The position numbers and the translations under genes were made by a program. Source: Uloborus plumipes (lineage: Eukaryota; Arthropoda; Arachnida; Araneae; Uloboridae). From it: DNA of 64,000 nucleotides. The stretch's first letter is position 1; each line of letters starts with the position of its first letter. The DNA lies in the NCBI GenBank assembly GCA_038373865.1, contig JAXGGA010000071.1, positions 310,001 to 374,000 of the forward strand, read 5' to 3'. Below the pieces are notes generated by a model that worked only from the letters and a program-made list of their open reading frames with translations, searched no databases and was not told the DNA's origin. This document shows positions 23,601 to 35,600 of this stretch, one piece after another.

Positions 23601-26600
23601 ATCAAAGAAAGAAAAAAAAAAGAAAAAAAAACTCGTCCGTTAATAAAATGTCTCGAATTTCACTTTTAATCTGTTGCCAGTTGTTAAATATAAATAAAGA
23701 ATAAAATGTTCTCGTGAATGAAAAATTTTTGTTACAAAAAAAACATCGTCTGCCAAAAATAATAATAATAATAATAATAATAAACAAATAAATAAAATAA
23801 AACAAATGAATAAATAAACAAAAAATCGTCTGAACAGTCAGTAAATTTTTTCTGAGCCTGCATTTCCGCCATATTTGCGGAGTCGGAGTCGGAATCAGAG
23901 TCCTCACAGAAGATTACTCAGAAAAGTACTTTACAAACATTATTTATCAAAACCATTTTCTTACAAAGTTAGTTTGAAGGAAATCCGACTTTAAGTTCCA
24001 GGATCAACATTCAACTTAAATTCCCCGTAGACGCTAATGTTAATTTTTTTTTCTGAACGGTTCAATATTGAACGAAAAATGGTTCAAATCAAAAAGCGAA
24101 ATATGGGAATGTATGGGAAAGCCTCTCCGAGATCTTTCAAACAAAAAAAAGTTTATTCCATTCGGACGGTTCACTCAAAAGTTATTAGGTGGGGAAAGGT
24201 TGCTTGAACGGTTCAATGGTGAACGAAAAAGTGTTCAAATTGAAAATTTAAATACGGTACTGAAGTATCCTTGCTGAGATCCTTCGAACAAAAAAAAGTT
24301 TATTTAAATCGGACTGTTCACTCAAAAGATATTAGGGGTGACAGCTTGATTGAGCGGTTCAATGTTGAACGAAAAATTGTTCAAATCGAAAATGTAGATA
24401 CGGGAATGAAGTATCCTTGAAAAGATCTTTCGAACAAAAAAAAAGTTTGTTCAAATCGGATTGTTCACTCAAAAGTTAGCATCGCGGGACCGGTTGTTTG
24501 AACGGTTCAAAGTTGAACCAAAATTGTCCAAATCGAAAAATCAAATATGGGAATGAGCTGCACTCGCTGAGATCTTTCGAACAAAAAAAAATTTATTCCA
24601 TTCGGACGGTTCACTCAAAAGTTATTAGGTGGAGAAAGGTTGCTTAAATGGTTCAATGTTGAACCAAAAGTGTTCAAATTGAAAATTTAAATACGGTAAT
24701 AAAGTATCCTTGCCGAGATGCTTCAAACAAAAAAAAGTTTGTTTAAATCGGACTGTTCATTCAAAAGTTATTAGGGGTGACAGCTTGATTGAGCGGTTCA
24801 ATGTTGAACGAAAAATTGTTCAAATCGGAAATGTAAATACGGGAATGAAGTACCCTTGAAAAGTTCTTTCCAACAAAAAAAAGTTTGTTCAAATCGGACT
24901 GTTCATTAAAAAGTTAGTATCGCGGGACCGGTTTTTTGAACAGCTCAAAGTTGAGCCAAAAATTGTTCAAATCGAAAAATCAAATATGGGAATGAGCTGT
25001 ACTCGCCGAGATCTTTCCAACAAAAAAAAGTTTGTCCAAATCGGAATGTTCATTCAAAAGTTATTAGGGGGGGACAGACAGACAGACCGACCGACCGACC
25101 GACCGACGCACAAATTCCCCATCTCAATACCCTACTTTCAAATTTTTAATTTTTCGATATTCATTTTACCTTTTTATTTTTTTTACTTGGCGATATTTTT
25201 TTGGACTTGGCGATATTTTTTTTAACTTGGCGGTATTTTTTGGACTTGGCGATATTTTTTAGATGCTTTAAGCTACTTTTAATACTTTTTTCGTCTTTCT
25301 TTTATTTTTAACGGGAAAGTAGGCTAAAAAACCGGGGGAAGACCCAGAGCTTTGTCCTCGCGTGATGAAAGAAGAGTTTGCAAACTTATGGTCAACCGGA
25401 AAGTATTCAACTAGGAAAATTATTCAAGCAACGGGCTTAAATGTTTGTCAAAAAAACGGTATAAAATACAATTAGAAGGTGTGAAAGGTTTATTTACGCA
25501 GCAAAATTGGCTAAGCTTTAGTTACTGAATCGACACAAAATAGAGCGTTTGAACTTTGGCCAAAAAGTTAGGACCTGGGATAACCAATGGATACAAATAA
25601 TTTTTTCTGGTGAAAAAAAGTGGAATTTGGATGGACCAGATGGGTGGAAGTACTATTGGCATGATTTACGAAAAGAAAAAAAGATATTCTCCAAGCGCCA
25701 ATTTGGTGGAGGCTCTGTCATGACTTGGGGGTGCTTTTCTTACAATGGTATTGGCTCAATTGCGTTTGTTTCGGGTAAAATGAATTATCAAGCGTATCAA
25801 AATGTCCTTGGAAGTCATCTTTTACCAAATGTTGAATTTATTGCTGGAGAAAATTGGAAATTTCAGCAAGACAATGCACGTATCCATTCGAGTAACAGTA
25901 CAAAAAATTGGTTTCACGTTCATAATGTCGAACTTTTGAAATGGCCAGCTAAGTCTCCAGATCTCAACCCAATTGAGAACTTATGGGGAAACTTAGCAAG
26001 AAGAGTGTATGCAAATGGGAGACATTTTACTTCATTAATAGAGCTTAAATCTACAATCGAAGATGAATGCTATAAAACAGACCCTGAACTTTTTCAAAAA
26101 CTTGTTTCATGTATGCAAACAAGAATATTGGAAGTTATTAGAAGGAATGGCTCATACACAAGCTTTTAAATGTTAGTATTTTTCTTCCCCTGCTTTTTTT
26201 GGCCTTAAAGATTTTACTCAGGCTTAAATAGTGATGTTTAGTTTCTGTAATATTTTCTGATAGTAAAATAATTACAAATGATTGTTCTGTCCTTTTTTAC
26301 TTGTATTTAAGGGTAATAATTATCACTCAAATTATGTTTTGGTTCTCAATTTAATATGTGTCCAATTTCTCAAAAAAATTTACTGGCCTTAAAGTTTTTA
26401 CTCAGACTGTATTACTATTGTCACATTTCCTTTTCTTCATATAATACTTCTAAATGTTCTGAACATTCACGTCTTCCTTCATTTTCATAAGCGAAAAGGC
26501 GAAATGAAAAATCTGAGCTTCAAATGTTCACATCATTTTCGTCGTAAATGCAGAAATAAAAGTTAAGACAAAAGAAATCGTGACTTAAATGGTTATTCAT

Positions 26601-29600
26601 TTACCAACTTCTTCTACCTCAGTATCTCTCGATATGTCCCTATTCCGCCCAACAGGAACGTTAGAAAATTTAATTAACCGTTCTTTAATTAACTTTGGAA
26701 ACGTCTCTTAGATTGCACTACTTTTTATGCTTCTTGATTATATGCTGGTGAGACATTTTAAGCTTGAGCCATAATAATTAAAATATTAAACTCAAGGCTC
26801 ATAAATTTTGCTGTCTTCAAAGTAATTATGTTTCATAGTATATTCAAAAATTGTATACGTAGTATTTCAATTTTATTTTATAATATGACATTATTTCAAT
26901 AGTATATTAATTTCAAACCCAAATAAATTTATCAAAGCACTGCATTTTAAAAGAAAAATTAAAAGTTTTTACTTTTTGATTTTGAAACGCCATACCCAAA
27001 TTATAATTGAAATGCTTCGGAGATGAAGGGGTTATGGAACAAAACCCTAATTTAGAGTAATTTAGGTTCAAAATTTTATTGTTGAAGATTTTTCGTTTTG
27101 TAATTTTGCTGTCAAGTGAGCATATAAAATTAGTCTGATAACATCTATTTTTTAATGTATGAAGTTTTATTTGCTTACCTGTATCGATGCTTACCTGTGC
27201 CAAGATTGAATTTTAAAAAACTGTCACACAGCCCCTTCACCCACCAAACCATTCAATTATGATCATTCTGTTTGATTCAAATGAATGGGGCAAAATGTTT
27301 TGCCAGAAATTAATATTAATCTTTTACTGTCTGAACGTTTAAACTGAATAAGATTACCAAAAAAAAACTTACGCAACTTTGCCCCAAATCGCTTCCACAT
27401 ACGAATGGATAAATATTGCTGCAAAAACTGCGAATTCGTATAAACACAGAAATTATTACAAAAAATAAGAACAGAAAAAGAGTGGTTCTAAATCATAACA
27501 AAGCACAAATCAGAAAATATATCGGAAGTAATAAAACTTATCGTACGGCAATTATTATGTTTCGTCGATTTTTATCATCAATCCAAGCTTGCAAAGCAAT
27601 GTACCTTGAGGCGACATCAATAAATTCGTGAACAATTTTACGAACCTGAAAAAGTTAAACAAGTTATAAGTTGAACAGCAGAAGAAAAAAATATTGTTTT
27701 TATAATAACTCTAAGTAGTTTTAAGTGCATTATATGGGGCGCTCAAGGCTAAAGTCGATCAAGTGCACAAATAACTTGATCTACGTTATCTCTGAACGCA
27801 TCGAGTCGATTTGACTGTGAACACCTCATCTAAAACAATAGAGAACTTTGGACTCTTATATTCAGCGTTCAAAGCTAAACTGGATCAGTTCACTCATGAA
27901 AGATCTAATTTAGCTCTAAACGACTTATATAAGTTGCACATGATATTCTGGAAAATATACTGGAAGATGAATAGCCACTCTTTGTTTTTTTTTTTAAGGT
28001 GACTTCTGATTCCCAGACTTTTCAATAACGATAAACGTTTCTACGAATGCAAGCAAATACCAAACATCTAGATACAGTGTCCAGAGAATGCAGTTTCACG
28101 CTTATTAGCGATCTGGAACAACCATAATGGAGAAGGAAATAGTAAGCTTTTCATTAAAGCTGAGATCACTTTTACACTAGTACCTAATATTGATTTAGCG
28201 CACCAACGAGGATCCACCAACATAGTGCGGCTCCATCGTAGACGCAGCAAATACCAAACAGCTAGAGACTGCGGTGGTACTATTGGGTAGTAAATCTCAG
28301 CTTATGTTCTCATGAAGTTTTCAATGTAATTCTTTGAATTTATCAAGTTGAAATGTATGATTAAATGGACCGGTCAAAACAGGGCAAACTTAAGAAATAA
28401 TTCCAAATGATTGTCCTCTTCATATAAGTTCTTTTCAAATTTTTAAGATCCTACTTGTTTTGTTTTTTTCTCCTTACTTACATGTTTCATAAATATATTT
28501 ATTTATTTATACATACTGTCTGATCTTCTTAAGTAAAACCTTCCGCGTATTTAGGCATGCGTCAGGTCTTCTCTGATCCTACTAAAATTGGGGTGATAGG
28601 TAAGATAACAGTAAGGGGGAGAATAATAAGGAGCATTTTGAGCCATATTAAACTACGTAGAAACTATGCTAATTTCAAATACATAGTATAGTTGAATGTG
28701 TCGAATGGATAGCAAAAATAATGCAAGTTTAAAATTGAAAACTTCGGAAAGTTCTCACTCACAATCCACCACCCCTTTTTTAAGTAGAATGGTTCGCGAG
28801 TGCTAATAGCGGCTTTAACGGATGGACAGTATATTTATTTATTTACTTATTATTTATACTGAGGCTCTACTTACATGAGCTATGATCTTGACAATGTTTA
28901 CCCTTATTTTTTGGAGAGTTCAGGAAAAAAGGGACAGATTATTGACTTGGATTTAAGTCGGAATACTTTTTGAAAGCGTTCCACGAAAGTGACCCAATTC
29001 AACCCAGTTCACATTACCTTTCACTATTACCCCAAATTTACCCACTATGAAGGACGTATCTCAACTTATCAGAGTCACACTATATTTATTCAAAATATTT
29101 ACATTTTGTTCATTATACAAACTGGCTTATTGCAGCGAAGTTCAAAAGCCCCTCCCCCCTCCCTCCTTTCCTTTCGCTTTCAAGAGCACTTCAAAAAGTA
29201 TATATCACTCATTGCAATCATTACATGCGTATATTCCCGAGCAGGTACTTTCAAGCGTTCGTTTCACGAATATATGTTAAATGAAACTAGCATTTCTCCA
29301 TTTTCTATAATTTTCAGAAAGATCTGTTGCAGAGCTTTATCTTCCGTTCGAATCGACTATTTTAGATAGGGCACACGTCAGTTTGTTGTAAGAAAAATAT
29401 ATATACCCTTGTACTTAAAAATAAATGCAAATAAAATCACGTGAAATGCCCAAATGAGCAGGAACGCTGCAGACACGTGTTTCAGCGTTACAAAAAATTC
29501 CTTTATCAATGCGAAAATTTGAGCTTATGGATGAATAGACATCTATAATAGACGTCTATAAGCTTAAGTTTCGACATTGATAACAGCGTTCCTATTGAGC

Positions 29601-32600
29601 CAAATACATGTCTACAGCGTTCCTGCTCATTTGTGCTTTCAACGTGGTTTTATTTGCTTTTTTTTTTTTTTGACGAAAAATATTGCATTGGAATTGGGGT
29701 ATAAAGTTTTAAAAGCACTCATTCCAAACGCAATTCCATTCATAGTTATATATGTTAGAAAAATACGTTTACTTAAGAAAGAGAGATTTATGTGGACAGT
29801 TTTTTCTCTGGCGTAAAGTCTTTCAAATTTTAATTTGAAAAATGTGATTAGTGTCCTTTCTAAAATAAGCACAACTTAGGTATTCTGCCGTGCTAAGCCG
29901 GCAGTCTAAAAGTCGTATATGCACTTTTAACAAAATTGAGTTATCGTCGCCAGGTGATTCTTTGTGACGTATTTAACCCACATACGATGTTTTATGGTCA
30001 TTTGAGAGCAAAAACATTTTTTAAAAATTTCTGAAAAAGTATCATCCAAATCAAAAACATGGAGGAGCAAAACTTTAAAGAGGTTTTTTTTTCTCAGTTT
30101 GAGCACGACTGCAGATACCACTTTTGCACTTAGCACTGCATTACACAGGCCAACAAAAAAAACCTTTTTGAAAACTTTTTTAATTTTAATAGCTGATCTT
30201 GATAGATTTTTATGTGCTGAATCCAAATCTGCTTGTAGTTTTTATGTATCACCCTTAGTTTCCAAGCAAAATGTATTTTATTATATAGTCTAATACCCAT
30301 TTACAGTATATAGGGAAATCAATGAAACACTGTAGAATCGTAAAAATGGTTTGTATTTACAGTAAAATACTTGGAATAGTAATTTTATGTGATGATACAA
30401 GGTTCACTTGTCAACTGGAATTGCTTTATATTTTCTTTCCCTTTTTTCCTTGAAGCTTCTTGTGTAGCTTTTCCTGCGATGAATAGCTTGCTGAACTTCC
30501 CGGTGAAGTGACCAACAGTAATCCCCCATCATGTTGTAGCATGTGTTTCAGCAGTGCTGCCAACATCATCTTTGTTCATTAGACCTATTTTTTCATGTTA
30601 TCTTAACTATGAAAAAGCTGTTAAATTCTAAAAATGTTTCTTTATTTCATGAATGTAACTATAAAATGTGAATAAATGGTGGGTGATACAACTTTTTAAG
30701 CATCATATTTGGATTCAGCAACCTAAACAACATAAGAATAAGGTATTTTCATTAAAAAAGTTTTTTCATCGTTGGCCTGTGTTATTGTTGACAAAGGTCG
30801 CTTTTTGAAACATTTGTTGAGATATTTAAATTTGGCTTGCGTACTTACTTCATCAAGACTCTGTTTAGGCAACATCCTCGGAACATATTCCACGCCAAGT
30901 GCATACGGCATGTAACTAGAAATCCATTCAACACAACGTTCCCATTTTGTCAGCTGCGTCTTCTTTGCGAAAGTATGGGGATGATTTAAATGAATTTTAC
31001 GGAAAATGAAACTGAGGTCATCCAAATGGACGATGAAACATCTTAAAGACAGATAATTAGCTATGGACCTAAAACGGAAATAGAAATTAAGATTAAGCGG
31101 ACATTTTTTAATTTGAATTATCTACCCTACTTTTTAAATTTTATATTTTTATAAAATTCAAAAACTTAATAAAAATTTCTTTTTTATATTCAACGGGGCA
31201 AAAGGGGGATCATACTGTAACGAGTCCGTAGCACCTTCAACTTTCTTTAAATGAACATTCCAATCTTGAGGAAGTAACTATAAATTTATTTACAAGTATG
31301 TACACTATTTACAAAAGGAGCAGGAAACAATTGCTAAACATCCAGCAATTAGGTAGCAAAACAGTACACTGTACTCTCAACAGTAATTCAGCACCACGTA
31401 TCTAACGTGAACAGTAATTAAGCAATTACAAAAGCAAAACATCGCCCAAGCGAATAGCGAATAAAACGAGTCACCAGAATCAAATCTGAAAACAACTCAC
31501 TGACTTGTGTTCAAGGCCAGCTATTTATACACGGAAAGAAACGACAATATTCGAGAAAAACCTGGAATATTTTGTTTCATTCATAACTTTGGACAATCCA
31601 TTCACAAATTCTAGCGATAAGAAAAAAACCACGCGAAAATGTCTTCACGCTTATTAAAGTTAGGGCAAGTGTAAAAACTGCAAAGTGTTTCAGGGCCGGT
31701 ATACAGATGATAAAAGTGATATCTTCAGATACATTTGCAACATGACGTCAGATAAAACCAAAACTAATGAAAATGATGCAAGGCAGGAAAAACAACAACT
31801 ATTTATAAGATTTGTAACATTGCCCCCTTCCCAAGGACTGCACGTCCCGGGCAGTACAATCCCCAGAAAGGAAGCAAGGGAAAATTTACAGGTGCACACA
31901 TTAAATGATGACCAATCATAAACATGATAAACAATAACAATGAGAACATGAAAGAAATAATGACATTGATAAAGTAATATTACAAACAATTAAAGGCAAA
32001 AGTTATTTACAAAATTTACAAACAAATTACCATGGTAGCTTTACATTTAATTTACGAACTATGGCCATAGTATGGGGCTAGCCGATCATAATGTACAACC
32101 CTAGGTTTTGAATGTGATGACTTCTGGATCCTCACTACGACGTCGTTCAGCCGGTGAAGGACTGTGTAGGGTCCATCCCAATGCGACTGCAATTTGGGTG
32201 ACAGACCTTTACGTCGGATGGGATTCCATAGCCACACCTTGTCACCTTCTTGAAAGTCATGGCCAGTGGACCTTGTGTCGTATCGGGTCTTCATTTTCTC
32301 CGTCGCGATGTTGATTCGCTCCCGTGCGAAGTGATGAACGTCCTCCAACCGGGCCTGGAGATCCTGGACGTACTCCTCAGGCGATGAAGGCGCATCTGGA
32401 GGGAGACCGAAGACGAGATCACAAGGCAGCCGAAGCTCTCGGCCGAAGAGCATCTGTGATGGGGAATATCCGGTGGTCTCGTGGACAGCACTGCGGTAGG
32501 CCAGCAGGAACAGAGGAAGTTTCTTGTCCCAATCCTGTTGATTTTTGGAGACCATAAGCGAGAGATTATTAAGGATTGTCCTGTTGAATCTCTCCACCAT

Positions 32601-35600
32601 GCCGTCCGATTGTGGGTGTAGTGGTGTCGTTCGAGTTTTCTCAATTTTGAGGATATCACATAGGCCCTTAAACACAGCAGAGATGAAGTTTCTTCCCTGA
32701 TCGGAATGGATCTGCAAAGGTGTCCCATATCTCGAGATCCAATGCTGGACTAGAGTCTCTGCTACAGTGGTAGCTTCTTGATCCGGAATGGAATATGCTT
32801 CGGGCCATTTGGTGAAATAGTCAATGGCAACGAGGATGTATTTGTTCCCATCAGTAGTTTTCGGTAGAGGACCAAGAATGTCGATCCCGATTCGTTCGAA
32901 AGGAGCTCCTACGTTGTAAAGATGTAGTTTCCCGCGGCTTCTTCTCTTCGGTCCTTTACGGGCAGCACAGGCGTCACAAGAATGACACCACTTCTTCACG
33001 TCATCCTTCGCCTTGCTCCAGAAGAAGCGCTCTCGAACCTTGTGGAGGGTTTTCAGGATACCAAAGTGTCCTCCAGTCGAACTACTGTGCAATTCCTTTA
33101 GAACGTCTGGAATTCTTGATCTGGGAATGAGTAACTGCCATTTGAATGCTTTACCATCGTCAGATTCCCATTTCCGATACAGGACGCCATTTCGCAACTG
33201 GAGAGATTTCCATAGAGCCCAGTATCTCTTCGTTGCAGGACTGTAGATAGAAACGTCTTGCCAACTAGGTCGCCGACTGTCCTTTTCCATTAACTCTATG
33301 ATAGGCTTTAGGTCTGGGTCTTCAAGCTGATCTTTTCTAACTTGGTCGTCACTCCATGGATCAGGATCTGAAGATGATGAAGTAGCAGTAACTTGACAGG
33401 CAGTAGGGATTGTCATCCCGTACTGTTTCTCAATTCGGGAGCAATAATGGCAGTTCTCGGAACAAGGTCTTCTTGATAATGCGTCAGCATTACCGTGTGA
33501 CGAACCTTTTCGGTGCTTAATGATGTCATATTCCTGGAGCCGCTGTATCCACCTGGCTACCTGGCCCTCTGGATTCTTGAAATTCAACAGCCAAGTTAAA
33601 GAGGCATGATCAGTCCGGAGCAGGAATTTACGGCCGTAGAGGTAATGATGGAAATGTTCTACAGCTTTAACTATGGCGAGCAATTCCTTTCTCGTGACAC
33701 AATAATTTCGCTCCGACTTGGATAAGCATTTGCTCCAGTAGGCAATGACATGTTCGTTACCGTCTATTTCTTGAGATAAAACAGCTCCAACGCTCTCGTG
33801 GCTCGCATCAGTGTCAAGTATGAAGGATTTTCCAGGCTGAGGATAAGAGAGAATAGGCGTTGATGTTAAAGCCTCCTTCAGCTGTAGAAATGCATTCTCG
33901 CATTCTTTGGACCATTCAAATTTCTGTTTGCTCTCCGTCAGCTTATGCAAAGGTCGTGCAATGTTGGAAAAATTCTTCACAAACTTCCTGTAGTACGTGC
34001 AGAGCCCCAGGAAACTTCGCAGCTGATGAACATTTTCGGGGCGGCTCCAATTCTTGACTGCGGATACCTTATCCGGATCTGTTCGCACACCATCAGGACA
34101 GATAATGTGACCAAGGTAGTTCACCTCCCGACGGAACAAATTACATTTGTTGGGGCTTAACTTCAGGTTGGCTTCCTTAAGCTTTTGCAGCACCTTCCTA
34201 AGATTAGCCAAATGTTCCTCAAAACTGCGTCCTATGATGATGATGTCGTCCAAGTAGACAAGACAGGATTCATAAGAGAGTCCTCGTAACACTGATTCCA
34301 TAAGACGCTCGAACGTGGCTGGTGCATTGCAGAGGCCGAAGGGCATCACTTTAAACTGCCACAAGCCTTGTCCGGTTGTAAACGCCGTCTTCTCTCGGTC
34401 GTCGGGGTGTATCTCCACCTGCCAGTAGCCGCTCTTTAAATCCAGGGTCGAAAACCACTTGTGTCCGGAAAGGGTGTCCAGAGTGTCATCGATCCGTGGA
34501 AGAGGGTAACTGTCCTTCTTGGTGATGTCATTCAGGCGTCGGTAGTCAACACAAAATCTGGTGGAGCCGTCTTTCTTTCGGACCAAGACGATAGGGGATG
34601 CCCAAGGACTGGATGAGGGTTCGATGACGTCATTCTCCTGCATCTCTTTTACGAGGATCTCAACCTCTTCCTTCTTGGCGAACGGTAGTCGTCTTGGATG
34701 CTGCTTGATAGGGGGATGATCTCCAGTGTCGATCCTATGCTGCGCTAAACTCGTGCGACCAACATCTTCGGGTGTAGATGAAAACACCTGCTTGAAGTCG
34801 TCCACCAATTTTTCCGCAGCGTATCTTTGATCCTTCGATAATGCTGCACTCCCAATTAATTTCGAAGTCAAGGATTCGGAAGACACAGTCTCGGAGGAAT
34901 CAATTCTTCTGATGATGCAGTTTACGGGAGTACAAGTTGCCAACACTTCTCCTTTCTTGATATTCCTCGGTCTTTCACTTACATTGGCGACTCTCACAGG
35001 AACTGCATTCCTTGAAAGGTCCACAAGCGTAGATGCCACTAGTACTCCTTTTGGGCTATTACTCTGGTTAGGATATTCAATTAGGCCGAATTTAAAACTG
35101 TTGTTTTCCTTGATGGAGCCAGGTATTAGTATCTCTGATCTTGGGGGAATCAATAAATCTGTTTGGGCTATTATTTGATGAGCGGATTTTAAGTTATTTT
35201 CAGCATTGAAAATTGCTATGTCTTCCCTCATCGAGTGCAGCTCATTATTTTTAAAGTCGATAGAAAAATCAAATTTTCTCAAAAAGTCCAGTCCGAGAAT
35301 GAAGGGATCTGTAATGTCAGCGACGAATGCCGTGTGATGGTAAGTGGCGCTTCCGAACATTATTTCTAAGTTCACTTTTCCTTCAATCTCGATTTTGTCA
35401 CCTGTCACAGTTTGAAGAGTAACGCAGGGCGGCGTCCATAAGATCTTGAGTCCAAATTGACGAGCCACATCAGTCTTAATAATGGTAACGTTGGCTCCTG
35501 TGTCCACAATCATTTCGCAGGGAAACCCATTCACATAAGCGTAAATGAAGAGTCCGTTGCAGCCGCCACTTCTTGGGGAAATCTGGAAAACTTTGGGAGA

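Noticed and set aside
23602..23907. 101-codon minus frame
   Set aside because: Low-complexity Phe/Ile translation of AAT/AAAT microsatellites.
24986..25225. 79-codon frame with TDRPTDRPT
   Set aside because: Translation of the satellite and GACA/GACC tract; no protein family.
25340..26412. Complete Tc3-like element
   Set aside because: No left terminal repeat found and the N-terminal coding part is broken; only the right end and C-terminal domain remain.
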